From positions 1 to 50,903 of IMG/VR virus record IMGVR_UViG_3300012920_000002: 50,903 nt of DNA. The stretch is one strand, 5' to 3'. The position numbers were made by a program, and so were the translations under genes. Shown in pieces: positions 16,396 through 23,896 of the stretch; position 1 is the first letter of the stretch; the number at the start of each line of letters is the position of its first letter. The stretch is from a virus. Under the pieces are notes generated by a model. That model had not been told where the DNA came from. It saw nothing but the letters and a program-made list of their open reading frames with translations, and did no database searches.

Positions 16396-16646
16396 AGGAC
16401 ACCCCCAGCCGGCCCGGTGCCGCGACGAGAGAAAGAGCGGCCGACGCCGGGGCGGTACACCGTGCACCTGGGGGTTCTCACTCCCCCGAGACGCTGGACA
16501 CCCTCCGTGATCACAGCGCCAGAAATGAGCCCAGCGCCGGCCGCAAACGAAAGAGGAAGAGCCCCACCCGGCACCGTGGAATTGGAAACATCACCAGCAA
16601 CGAATTCGCCGGAATGGGATGAGAGCCGGGCAGGGCAAAAACGCAT
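16392..16646 (-). CDS. Hypothetical protein, 84 residues, hydrophobic middle
   Basis: The ATG at 16646 overlaps the upstream stop (TGATG), and the stop overlaps the RusA-Dam GTG start (GTGA), so it fits the operon's coupling exactly. Residues about 30-50 are small and hydrophobic (PLSFAAGAGLISGAVITEGV), perhaps a weak membrane segment. No family recognised. It fills what would otherwise look like a 250-bp gap. Confidence 0.5.
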   Translation of the reverse strand: MRFCPARLSSHSGEFVAGDVSNSTVPGGALPLSFAAGAGLISGAVITEGVQRLGGVRTPRCTVYRPGVGRSFSRRGTGPAGGVL

Positions 16647-17026
16647 CACGCCGCCTCAGCGAGCACAACATCGGCGTGCTCAGCACGGGCCGCGCGGGCG
16701 GAGGCCAGATCGACTACCTCACCCCAGACCTCGGGCAGGACCTCCTGGCGGGCCTGGTGCCGAAACACCTCGCCGGGGTCCACACCCCAGCGGCGGGCGA
16801 CCTCGACCAGCAGGATCCGCCGCTCGGTGCGGGGCAGGTGCTGCTGGAGTGCCTCCAGCATCCCGGCCCCAGCGGGCCGCTCTCCGCGCAGGGTCATGCA
16901 GAGCTTGGAGCGGCTGCACCCAATCGCCGCGGCGAATGCATCCCGGGAGCTGAACCGATCCAGGGCCCAGACAATGAGGTCCATCTCTTCAGCGGCGGTG
17001 GTCAGTTCCAGTCTTGGTCGGGGCAT
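16646..17026 (-). CDS. Small helix-turn-helix protein, first gene of leftward operon
   Basis: A 126-residue protein with a likely Cro/XRE-type HTH at about residues 27-50 (SRDAFAAAIGCSRSKLCMTL, then RGERP). The C-terminal half is helical. The ATG at 17026 follows a GAGG motif by 5 nt, better than the longer start at 17116. As the first gene of the early leftward operon it may autoregulate or control early transcription. Confidence 0.65.
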   Translation of the reverse strand: MPRPRLELTTAAEEMDLIVWALDRFSSRDAFAAAIGCSRSKLCMTLRGERPAGAGMLEALQQHLPRTERRILLVEVARRWGVDPGEVFRHQARQEVLPEVWGEVVDLASARAARAEHADVVLAEAA

Positions 17027-17272
17027 CGTGACCTCACGGGAGGGGCTGGCACAAAAAGGAGCGGGTAGAACGGTAGAAACCAGCGCAGAAAGGAGGAACG
17101 CAGATGCGTCCCCCATGACTCAGGCGACCGCCACGTCCCCAGGGACAGGCAGTCTCAACGAGGGCGAGTTCAAACCACCCACGTGGTAAATCTGAAATCC
17201 CCGGCTCCCACCGCCGCCAGCCGGGGAAAAAAGCGCCAGAAACACCCGGCGGCGAACAGTGGGAGCAGGGAG
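17027..17272. promoter_or_regulatory. Divergent intergenic region with inverted repeats
   Basis: This 246-bp gap separates the leftward early operon from the plus-strand membrane-protein gene, so promoters for both should lie here, though I see no clear -35/-10 pair. It holds an inverted repeat ACCAC-N4-GTGGT (17174-17187) and a hairpin with arms CCCCGGCT/AGCCGGGG (17199-17226). The hairpin is followed on the plus strand by A residues, not T, so it is not a plus-strand terminator. Confidence 0.4.
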
Positions 17273-18217
17273 ATGATCGGATTGTTGTTGGCGGCTACGA
17301 GCTGGGCTACGGACCGGAGCGGAGCTTCGTTTGATCTCCTCGCCCCCAGCGAAGTCGCTGCGGTGGTGCGTCTGGAGCCGCTGAGCATCGCTGTTCCGCC
17401 AGAAGGGGTTGAAATCTCCTGGCCAGCCCTCTCGGGCTACGTCAATCTCGTGCTGGAGAACCAGGGCAGCGCGGTGGTGGCTGTGGACTGGAACCAGTCG
17501 GCCTTTGTCGGCTCGGATGGGCGAAGCGTCGGCATCGTTCCCGGCTCCACAAAGAAGGGCGACGTCACCAGCATCTTGCCCCCCTCCATCGTTCCACCCA
17601 TGGCGAAGCTGGAGGAGGCGCTCGTGCGAGAAGATGCGGTCGACTACAGCAGCCCCACAGAGCCCCTTGTCGTGGTCGGAGACCTGGAGCGGGAGGTCGG
17701 CGTGACGCTGGCCCTGGCTGTGAACGGCGAGGCGCTCTATGTCACCGAGCGCTTTCGGGTCACCGCAGGCTATGACGTGCTGCGCAAGCTGCAGGCTGAG
17801 CGAGAAGAGGAACTCTCCGCCTGGGAGGCACAACGGGCAGAGGCCGAGTCGGCGTGCGAGGCCGCCAAGCAGAAGAGCGCCTCGACCCTGAACGTCCACG
17901 GCCCACTGCAGTACGAACTGCAACAGCGGGGAACGGGGTGGCTGGTTGCAGGGCTGGGGGGAGCCGGCCTGGGCGGCGTGATGGTGCTGGCGTCGTTGCC
18001 ATACGAGGGCAATGACTTTTACCCTGGGGTCGCCGGAGCGGGGGTAGCCGTCGCGGCCGCCAGCATTCCTGCAGTGGTGAGGGGCAGCCGAAAGGTCAAG
18101 GAGGCTCGGGCCCTCAATTACGAACTCATGGCCGTCCAGGGTGAGGTCACCCGAGCGTGCAGCAACATGCCCAAAGAGCCGGCCTGGTTGGCGTCCCTCC
18201 AGCGTGGTGCGGAATGA
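17273..18217 (+). CDS. Exported membrane protein, possible lysogeny cargo gene
   Basis: A 314-residue protein starting with a short signal-like segment (MIGLLLAATSWATD) after a GGGAG motif. Residues about 75-120 form a beta-rich domain (VDWNQSAFVGSDGRSVG, then ILPPSIVPPMAK) of the type seen in many Gram-negative cell-envelope proteins of unknown function. A coiled coil (about 165-200) and two hydrophobic stretches near 225-245 and 255-272 follow. It is the only plus-strand gene beside the repressor, a usual position for genes expressed from a prophage such as superinfection exclusion. It ends 5 bp from the convergent HTH gene. Confidence 0.6.
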   Translation: MIGLLLAATSWATDRSGASFDLLAPSEVAAVVRLEPLSIAVPPEGVEISWPALSGYVNLVLENQGSAVVAVDWNQSAFVGSDGRSVGIVPGSTKKGDVTSILPPSIVPPMAKLEEALVREDAVDYSSPTEPLVVVGDLEREVGVTLALAVNGEALYVTERFRVTAGYDVLRKLQAEREEELSAWEAQRAEAESACEAAKQKSASTLNVHGPLQYELQQRGTGWLVAGLGGAGLGGVMVLASLPYEGNDFYPGVAGAGVAVAAASIPAVVRGSRKVKEARALNYELMAVQGEVTRACSNMPKEPAWLASLQRGAE

Positions 18218-18222
18218 CACGG

Positions 18223-18489
18223 TCAAGCCGCCTCACCAGAGCGCTCCAGCCGAGTATCTTCGGCGAGCTTCTGGGCGAGGAGGATCAACTCCTCGCGTTC
18301 TTCGTCGGTGAGATCAAGAGCCCGGGCAATGGCGCGACAGTAGGAGATCGCGGTCGGCTTCTGATCGCGCTCCCAGTATCCGGCAAGGGCGAACGAGACG
18401 CCAACGCGGTCAGCGAAGGCCTGGAGACTCCAGCCGAGCGCCTGCCGCCGTGCCCGGATGAACTCGCCGGGGGTTTCATAGGAGGTCAT
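18223..18489 (-). CDS. XRE-family repressor (Cro/CI-like), leftward
   Basis: An 88-residue HTH protein (PGEFIRARRQALGWSLQAFA, then RVGVSFALAGYWERDQKP) followed by a helical dimer-like end. The ATG at 18489 has a GAGGG motif 7 nt upstream; a longer frame start would run into the operator. It is divergent from the second repressor with two operator copies between, as in a lambdoid switch. Which of the two proteins maintains lysogeny cannot be told from sequence. Confidence 0.78.
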   Translation of the reverse strand: MTSYETPGEFIRARRQALGWSLQAFADRVGVSFALAGYWERDQKPTAISYCRAIARALDLTDEEREELILLAQKLAEDTRLERSGEAA

Positions 18490-18502
18490 GTTCAGTCCCT
18501 CA

Positions 18503-18552
18503 TGCATGAATCGTGCATGACAGGTACTTACCAATGATGCATGAATCGTGCA
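18503..18552. promoter_or_regulatory. Divergent operator region, two TGCATGAATCGTGCA sites
   Basis: Two identical 15-bp near-palindromes lie at 18503-18517 and 18538-18552, 35 bp apart, between the two divergent HTH genes. Related sites occur at 19236 and 19255. The second site reaches the first base of the Shine-Dalgarno of the rightward repressor, so binding would also block that gene's expression. Confidence 0.75.
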
Positions 18553-18563
18553 AGGAGATAGAG

Positions 18564-19016
18564 TTGCACGTCTCGAACAAGGCGGGCGAAGCTCCGGCCA
18601 TGAACCGTGAGCTGATCGGCCAGACCCTCAAACGCCTGCGCGAGAGCAAGTTTGCTCAGACCATGGAGGAGCTGGGCAGCGCGGTGGGCGTCAGCGCCTC
18701 ATTGATCAGCAAAATCGAGCGCGGGAAGAGTGTGCGCGATGAGTTCCTGATCAAAGTCGCTGAGGGACTGGGCGCAGAAGTAGAGCTGGTGCTGACTGCT
18801 CCAGGCCTGGGAAAAGAGGCCATCGAGCCCCCACCGGAGGCGGTGCAGATCGGACACGACCTGAATCAGATGCGCCCCGAGGAGCGGGAGACGCTTCGGG
18901 CCCTGATAGCTGTGTGGCGGGACTTACCGGAGGCCCACAAGATCGGCTTGGGCGCCCAGATCAGGGAACTGCTCTACCGCTATGGCAAGGAAGACCGGAA
19001 TCGCGCGATCAGCTGA
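18564..19016 (+). CDS. XRE-family repressor, rightward
   Basis: A 150-residue protein with a typical XRE HTH (about 16-60: IGQTLKRLRESKF, then VGVSASLISKIERGKS). A linker and a helical C-terminal half follow (EERETLRALIAVW). I choose a TTG start at 18564 because AAGGAG lies 6 nt upstream; an in-frame ATG at 18600 lacks a good Shine-Dalgarno, and the longer frame begins within the operator. No S24 peptidase domain is present. Its 3' end overlaps the convergent gene at 18980 by 37 nt. Confidence 0.8.
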   Translation: MHVSNKAGEAPAMNRELIGQTLKRLRESKFAQTMEELGSAVGVSASLISKIERGKSVRDEFLIKVAEGLGAEVELVLTAPGLGKEAIEPPPEAVQIGHDLNQMRPEERETLRALIAVWRDLPEAHKIGLGAQIRELLYRYGKEDRNRAIS

Positions 19017-19210
19017 CGAATCTCGCGGACCATCTCTGCCTGCTCTGAGGAAAGGTTTGGATCAACCAAGCCGATGAGTTCTGACATGTCGACGACCAGG
19101 TCGGCCAGTATCGCAGGAGCTTGACCGGCGCCCCGCACGATTCGCAGAGAGGGAACGGTGTCGCTTTGCGCCGCCGGAGAGTGCTGCGTTCCTGCCGGCG
19201 ACCGCGCCAT
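18980..19210 (-). CDS. Small protein convergent with the repressor, 76 residues
   Basis: The ATG at 19210 follows AGGAG by 6 nt, good support for translation. The C-terminal half is an acidic helix (SSEQAEMVREIRQLIARF). It reads toward and overlaps the last 37 nt of the repressor gene and shares its upstream operator pair with the rightward operon, so it could be an antirepressor-like or early regulatory protein; this is inference. Confidence 0.55.
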   Translation of the reverse strand: MARSPAGTQHSPAAQSDTVPSLRIVRGAGQAPAILADLVVDMSELIGLVDPNLSSEQAEMVREIRQLIARFRSSLP

Positions 19211-19235
19211 GGGGGACTCCTGTTAGAAATTTCTT

Positions 19236-19269
19236 TGCACGTTTCGTGGCGCGATGCACAAAACGTGCA
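19236..19269. promoter_or_regulatory. Second operator pair of the repressor switch
   Basis: TGCACGTTTCGTGGC (19236-19250) and TGCACAAAACGTGCA (19255-19269) resemble the sites at 18503 and 18538. They lie between the leftward 76-residue gene and the rightward operon starting at 19312, where they could repress both. Confidence 0.6.
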
Positions 19270-19311
19270 TAGAGTGTGAGTGTGAGCTGAACAGCAGCCG
19301 GGAGGTCAACG

Positions 19312-19509
19312 ATGCCTCACACTCCATCCCCAGCACTGAACAAATGTTTACCGTTCCCTGAGCGGAAGCGCACCTGTCGTCTTCATACCATCCACCCAGA
19401 AGCCGCTGAAGTTGTCGATTTTCCCGGCGTCTTGACGAAAAGTCCTGATCCGGACCCGACTCAGCCGAGTGGCGCGCAGGTGCCTGGAACTGACCGGAGG
19501 GCAGCATGA
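19312..19509 (+). CDS. Small protein, first gene of rightward operon
   Basis: A 65-residue, Pro- and His-containing protein without recognised motifs. A GGGAGG Shine-Dalgarno sits 6 nt before the ATG, and the stop overlaps the next start (ATGA). It is placed directly behind the operator pair. Confidence 0.5.
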   Translation: MPHTPSPALNKCLPFPERKRTCRLHTIHPEAAEVVDFPGVLTKSPDPDPTQPSGAQVPGTDRRAA

Positions 19510-19751
19510 CCCCCTCCGCGATTGCTACTCCCGGCCTCAGCTACCTCGGCATGACCACCGACGGTCAGCGCCTGGTCTTCGCTGACGATCGCTCCTGGGA
19601 CTACCAGGTCTACGACCTCGTCGTGAACCGGTGGCTGTCCAACCCGGACCCGGACTTCCCGCGCTTCACCCTCGAGGGCGACGTGGATGCTGTGGTCGTG
19701 GACCTCGACACCGCTGAGCGCTGGCCCCTGCGCCGGGCTGAGGTGGCGTGA
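19506..19751 (+). CDS. Hypothetical protein, 81 residues
   Basis: An acidic protein rich in aromatic residues (LVFADDRSWDYQVYDLVVNRW) that looks like a small beta-rich domain. It is coupled to both neighbours by overlapping codons. No family recognised. Confidence 0.52.
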   Translation: MTPSAIATPGLSYLGMTTDGQRLVFADDRSWDYQVYDLVVNRWLSNPDPDFPRFTLEGDVDAVVVDLDTAERWPLRRAEVA

Positions 19752-20524
19752 TGGAGCGCACCCTGTTCATCGACGCCGCTCGGCTCCCGGAGGACCTCGA
19801 CCGGGCGATCGCCACCGGCACCCCGTTCCGGGTCGCCATCGTCGGCAACAAGGCCCACAACACCCGCGGCTCCTGCGAGCGGTGCGGTGGTCGGGCCCGG
19901 TTCGCCGGCCTGGGTGGCTCCTGGTGCTGTGGCTGCTGGTCGATCCGAAAGAAGACCTACCGGCCCATCGTCGAGGGTGCTGCCGCGCTGCTGGCCTGCC
20001 GCTACGGCCTGGACAGCTGGGAGCAGCTCGTCGACTCCCTCGCCGGCCCCGGGGGCACCGTCCGGGTGCGGGCCAGCTCGGCTCCGGCGGTCCGGCTCCG
20101 CTACCACATCAACCCGGCGATTCTCCTCGAGGAGATGCTCGGCGGCGATCGCCCCTACCAGCAGCTCGGCCTGCAGCTCGCCGGCCTGGCCCGGGTGTGG
20201 TTCGGCCTGGCCCTCCGCTGGGGTGTGGACTGCCACGGCTACCCCCGCAGCGGCTACCCCGCGCCCTGCGACATCCCCTGGGGGATGGTGACCTGGGTGG
20301 AGGGTGACCTCCGCGCCTACCGCTGGCTCGTCCGCGCGACGATGCTGTGCCGGAACGCCTACCACGCCCGCTACGGCCACGACCACCGTGCTGCCGAGCA
20401 GGTTGGCTGGCTGCTGCCCCGGTGCGCCGATCTCGGGCACTTCCTCCGCGTCCAGCCCGGCCCCCTGCCGCCGCCGCTGAACGTCCACATCGAGCGGCGC
20501 GACGACGCCCGCTCGGCTGCCTGA
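19751..20524 (+). CDS. Zinc-ribbon-containing protein of unknown function
   Basis: A 257-residue protein. Residues about 41-63 carry two CxxC pairs (CERC and CCGC), a probable zinc ribbon. The C-terminal half (about 150-225) is compact, with conserved-looking WGVDCHGYPRSGYP and RATMLCRNAYHARYGHDHRA. I cannot assign the second domain. The ATG at 19751 overlaps the upstream stop as TGATG; a GTG one codon earlier is possible. Confidence 0.55.
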   Translation: MERTLFIDAARLPEDLDRAIATGTPFRVAIVGNKAHNTRGSCERCGGRARFAGLGGSWCCGCWSIRKKTYRPIVEGAAALLACRYGLDSWEQLVDSLAGPGGTVRVRASSAPAVRLRYHINPAILLEEMLGGDRPYQQLGLQLAGLARVWFGLALRWGVDCHGYPRSGYPAPCDIPWGMVTWVEGDLRAYRWLVRATMLCRNAYHARYGHDHRAAEQVGWLLPRCADLGHFLRVQPGPLPPPLNVHIERRDDARSAA

Positions 20525-20916
20525 TGGAGTCTTCGATGATCTATCGAGACTATGCCGCCTCGATCTGGCACCTGATCACCCGCTGGAAGCGTGGTCCGGC
20601 CACCTGGCCCCGCCGCTGCGATGAGAACCTGGAGTCCGCGCGCACCGACTGTGCGATCTTCGCCCACAGCCTCTCCGACGCTGACCGCGCCCGCGCCTAT
20701 CTTCGCGCGGCCCGGGCGCTCGTCGAGGCGGCAGACGAGCTGGTCGCTGAGGCCACCGGCAGCGAGGGGATGCTGACCTCTGAGGTGTGGTGGGACGACC
20801 TGCACAGCACCGTCGATCGCATGGAGGCCGGCGAGGACGGTGACGCCATCGACACTCGCGGCCCCGACTATGTCGACCCCCGCAACCCCGACGCGCCTGT
20901 GGATGGTGTCCGATGA
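20524..20916 (+). CDS. Hypothetical helical protein, 130 residues
   Basis: Mostly helical and acidic (SLSDADRARAYLRAARALVE), with aromatic residues near the N-terminus. It is coupled by TGATG upstream and ATGA downstream. No domain recognised. Confidence 0.52.
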   Translation: MESSMIYRDYAASIWHLITRWKRGPATWPRRCDENLESARTDCAIFAHSLSDADRARAYLRAARALVEAADELVAEATGSEGMLTSEVWWDDLHSTVDRMEAGEDGDAIDTRGPDYVDPRNPDAPVDGVR

Positions 20917-21272
20917 GGCCCCACGATGAAGAAGCCCTTGCGGCAGTCCTCGAGGCCCTCGTCCGCGTCCCTGCTCACAAGCGGAGCCGGTTCGCACAGG
21001 AGATCGGCCTGTCCTCTCAGATCGTCGAAGCCGCGCTCGCGCAGGCCCGGGGGCTGACCGGCCTGACCAGCGAGCTGCAGCGCCAGTGCGACAGCGTGCT
21101 CGCGGAGCTCCGGAGCGCCCGGGTCCAGGAGCGCGCCCTCCTGCACCACCAGACCACCCTGACCGACCTGCTCGCCGCCGAGCGGTCCTACAGCCTCCGG
21201 GTCTACCTGATGGCCACCGAGGCCGGGCTGAGCGTCCCGGTGCCGGCGGTGCTGCAGCGGGAGGCGAGCTGA
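20913..21272 (+). CDS. Hypothetical coiled-coil protein, 119 residues
   Basis: The first 45 residues resemble a small helix-turn-helix (HKRSRFAQEIGLSSQIVEAA); the rest is a coiled coil (ELQRQCDSVLAELRSARVQE). It may be a small regulator. It overlaps the start of the next micropeptide gene by 1 nt. Confidence 0.52.
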   Translation: MRPHDEEALAAVLEALVRVPAHKRSRFAQEIGLSSQIVEAALAQARGLTGLTSELQRQCDSVLAELRSARVQERALLHHQTTLTDLLAAERSYSLRVYLMATEAGLSVPVPAVLQREAS

Positions 21273-21391
21273 TGTTCTTCCTCCTCCTCGATGTCGTCCG
21301 CGAGCTCGCCGGCGGCTGTGGTGCGGTGGCGATCATCGCCCTCGCCCTGGGCTGGCCGGTGATGGCGGGTCCGAGCTGGAGGTGGATGTGA
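21272..21391 (+). CDS. 39-residue membrane micropeptide
   Basis: Encodes a hydrophobic peptide (AVAIIALALGWPVM) beginning MFFLLLDVV. Its start shares the final base of the upstream stop, and its stop overlaps the GTG of the next frame. Coupling on both sides is the main evidence that it is translated. Confidence 0.45.
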   Translation: MFFLLLDVVRELAGGCGAVAIIALALGWPVMAGPSWRWM

Positions 21392-21471
21392 GCCTCGTCT
21401 TCCAGCTCGCCGCGGGCTTCGTCCTGTGCCTCGTTCTGTGCGCTTTGATGTACGCCGGGCGGCCGCGATGA
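21388..21471 (+). CDS. 27-residue membrane micropeptide
   Basis: A GTG-started frame encoding a single hydrophobic helix (LVFQLAAGFVLCLVLCALM) and a basic end. The start overlaps the upstream stop (GTGA) and the stop overlaps the sigma-factor start (ATGA). Confidence 0.42.
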   Translation: MSLVFQLAAGFVLCLVLCALMYAGRPR

Positions 21472-23330
21472 AGGTCGACCATGCAGGCCAGCGCCGCACG
21501 CTGGCGGAGGCCCTGCAGGCCGAAGAGGACTGTCACGAGCTGCTCACCGCATGGCCGGAGGCTGTGCTGTACCTGGACACGCCCCAAAAGGGCTCGACGG
21601 AGAAGACCCGAGGACCGCGTAGCGAGCGCACCCCGGAGGCCCTGCGTATCGCCGAGGCACTCTGCCAGTCCAGCGAGGCCCGGAAGATGCATCAGGATGC
21701 CCTGACCCTCTGGCGTCGGGCGGAGTCGCTGCGCTGGAGCCTTCTGCCGGATGTTGATCGCCTGATCTGGCGGCAAGCCACCACCATCGCCCAGCTCCCA
21801 CAGGTTCGGTCCGAGGCGGAGGACCTCGTGCAGGAGGGGCGGCTGGGTTTCCTGCGTGCCTGTCGGCGCTTCGACCCCCAGGCCGGAACGAAGCTGCTCA
21901 CCTATGCCAAATGGTGGATCCGGGCTGCGATGACCCGGCACGTTGATACCGCTGGACGAGTCATCCGCCAGCCCAGTGGAATGACCGAGGAAATCCGGCT
22001 GATCGACAAGGCCAGCCGAGAGCTGGTGCGCTGTGGGCTGCCGGTCAACGCTGCGACGCTCTCCGAGGTGACCAAGTTCCTCCCCGAGCGCGTGCAGGCG
22101 CTCCTGGAGTTCCGCCAACCCCTCAGTCTCGACGGTGCCATCGCCGAAGGCGAAGACCGCAGCCTGCTCGACATGTTCGCCGGCCTGGACGCTGACGACC
22201 TGGACCGCGAGGTCGACACGGCCCTTCAGGCAGGGCGGCTGAAGGAGCTGATCGACGGGCTGGATGAGCGCAGCGCCGCGATCGTCGAGTTCCGAGCAGG
22301 GCTCGTCGACGGTGTCGACCACTCCCTGGACGAAGCCGGTGAGCTGTACGGCATCTCCCGCGAACGGGCGCGCCAGATCGAGCGAGCCGCCCACGAACGC
22401 CTCCGCGAACAACTCTCCCAGCCCCGCACCCAGAACCCCCACCACTCCCCGGAGATTGTCATGGATCCCAATGCCCGATGCCCCATCCACCCAGACCGGC
22501 AGGCGACCAATGTCGGCATCTGTCGCGACTGTGAGCGAGCAGTCTCGAAGGCGGCCCGCCGCTACAAGACGCTCGGCAGAGTCCCGCAACCGGGCTGCAT
22601 CGCTGCACGGGCCATCCTCGCGGTCGACCTGGGCGGAAAGCGGCGCGTCTGGTTCGAGGAGGCGAAGACGCTGAAGGAGCTGCTGCAGGCGCAGACGACG
22701 GTCCGGCCAGAATTACCCGGACCGTCCCAGCCGTCTCCTGCTCCCACCCATCAGGACCTCCCCGGCAACGACTGCGACGACACCGACGCAGACGGCGACG
22801 CCTCTGTCGAGGAGGCCGAAAGCGTCGATGCTGTCGCCGCTCTCTGCGGCCCCATGACGACCGCTGAGGAGTCCATCGGGATTTCCTTAGAAAATATACT
22901 CCCGCCAGGAACGACCGAGGAACCCTCCCTTTCCCTGGCTGTTGATGAGGGAGGGGACAACGACTGCGACGACGCCGACGCGGACGGCGACGGCTACACA
23001 GAGCTGCAGCCTCTCCCCCGCGTCCGACTGACAATCCAGATCGAGGCCGCTGCCGCCGAGCTGGCGGCGCTGCAGACCGCCGTTCAGCAGAAGGCTGCCC
23101 AGCTGGAGCGGCTGCAGGACGATCTCCGGCGGGAGACCTTGCGCCAGATCGTCAGCATCATCCCTGGCGCTGTCGCAGCGCAGGAGGTCCTGGCCACGAT
23201 GCTCCCGGCAGACCTTCCTGAGGCAGAGCGGGAGCGACTGCTGGCTGCGTTCGATGCCAGCCGATGGGACGAGACCCTTGAAGCCCTGCGGGATGAGGTC
23301 CAGGCCAGCGCGCAGCGGGGTGCAGCATGA
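21468..23330 (+). CDS. Sigma-70 factor with long C-terminal extension
   Basis: A 620-residue protein. Sigma region 2 is clear (about 112-155: EDLVQEGRLGFLRACRRFDP, then LTYAKWWIRAAMTRHV), as are region 3 (about 160-220) and a region 4 HTH (about 293-315: LYGISRERARQIERAAHERL). It should redirect RNA polymerase to phage promoters. The extension holds a zinc-ribbon-like CP.H...CRDC (about 336-356), a palindrome-derived TTVRPELPGPS (about 410), two aspartate-rich loops (DCDDTDADGD near 432, DCDDADADGDG near 505) resembling calcium-binding motifs, and a coiled coil (about 525-565). The extension is unlike ordinary sigma factors. Confidence 0.85.
   Translation: MKVDHAGQRRTLAEALQAEEDCHELLTAWPEAVLYLDTPQKGSTEKTRGPRSERTPEALRIAEALCQSSEARKMHQDALTLWRRAESLRWSLLPDVDRLIWRQATTIAQLPQVRSEAEDLVQEGRLGFLRACRRFDPQAGTKLLTYAKWWIRAAMTRHVDTAGRVIRQPSGMTEEIRLIDKASRELVRCGLPVNAATLSEVTKFLPERVQALLEFRQPLSLDGAIAEGEDRSLLDMFAGLDADDLDREVDTALQAGRLKELIDGLDERSAAIVEFRAGLVDGVDHSLDEAGELYGISRERARQIERAAHERLREQLSQPRTQNPHHSPEIVMDPNARCPIHPDRQATNVGICRDCERAVSKAARRYKTLGRVPQPGCIAARAILAVDLGGKRRVWFEEAKTLKELLQAQTTVRPELPGPSQPSPAPTHQDLPGNDCDDTDADGDASVEEAESVDAVAALCGPMTTAEESIGISLENILPPGTTEEPSLSLAVDEGGDNDCDDADADGDGYTELQPLPRVRLTIQIEAAAAELAALQTAVQQKAAQLERLQDDLRRETLRQIVSIIPGAVAAQEVLATMLPADLPEAERERLLAAFDASRWDETLEALRDEVQASAQRGAA
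22698..22725. repeat. 28-bp palindromic element, variant core (in sigma gene)
   Basis: Arms ACGGTCCGG and CCGGACCGT flank the core CCAGAATTAC. It is preceded by GCAGACG and followed by CCCAG, the same flanks as the exact copies. It is read on the plus strand as TVRPELPGPS at the junction between the sigma part and the aspartate-rich extension. Confidence 0.92.
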
Positions 23331-23896
23331 GCCCCCACCACACCGCCCAGGCCCGACACGACTACCGGATCAGCGTCCCCCGGCGCGCCTTCGAGGAGCT
23401 TGCCGCCTGCCAGGGTGTCGATCTGAGCGATGACCGGCAGGCCCCCTGGACCTGCTACCTGACGCAGACCAGCGAGGCCCTCTTCATCTCGCTGGTCTAC
23501 CCCGGCGAGGACGGCTCCTTCGATCTGGTGAAGCGCACCCTCGGGGCCCGTCGCCGACTGATCGTGGCCTCGCTGAACCGGGGCTGGCGCTTCACCCCGG
23601 GACAGCATCACCGGATCACCATCGACGCCCACGGGCTGGTTGTCTCGTTGACCGCCTGCAGGCCCTCCCGGCGACGGCGCCGGCGTGCTTCAGCATCGCT
23701 GCCACTAGGTGGGCCGCGCCCCTCCCTCCGGGCTGCTCGTGCCACCCAGCTCCGCCAGCAGGGCCTCCCCTGGAAAGAGGTCGCTCTGCAGGAGGGCTAC
23801 GCCAACGCCTCCTCAGCCCGCGCCTCTGTCCGGGACTACTGCGTCCGGCACGGCCTGGAGTACCCCTCCTCCCGACAGCCCCAGCAGGCAGCCTGA
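23327..23896 (+). CDS. Hypothetical protein with C-terminal HTH-like segment
   Basis: A 189-residue protein. The first 115 residues are a mixed alpha/beta domain; a basic stretch (RPSRRRRRRASAS) leads to a helical C-terminus (LRQQGLPWKEVALQEGYANA) that resembles the small HTH found in homing and resolvase-like proteins. It overlaps the sigma gene by 4 nt and the methyltransferase by 1 nt. Role unknown. Confidence 0.55.
   Translation: MSPHHTAQARHDYRISVPRRAFEELAACQGVDLSDDRQAPWTCYLTQTSEALFISLVYPGEDGSFDLVKRTLGARRRLIVASLNRGWRFTPGQHHRITIDAHGLVVSLTACRPSRRRRRRASASLPLGGPRPSLRAARATQLRQQGLPWKEVALQEGYANASSARASVRDYCVRHGLEYPSSRQPQQAA

Noticed and set aside
17120-18226. Minus-strand frame of 368 codons
   Set aside because: Antisense to the membrane-protein gene, which has a Shine-Dalgarno, signal-like start and coherent domains.
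22881-22910. Internal promoter in the sigma gene (TATACT in an AT-rich patch)
   Set aside because: A -10-like box is present, but no -35 partner at a usual distance was found.
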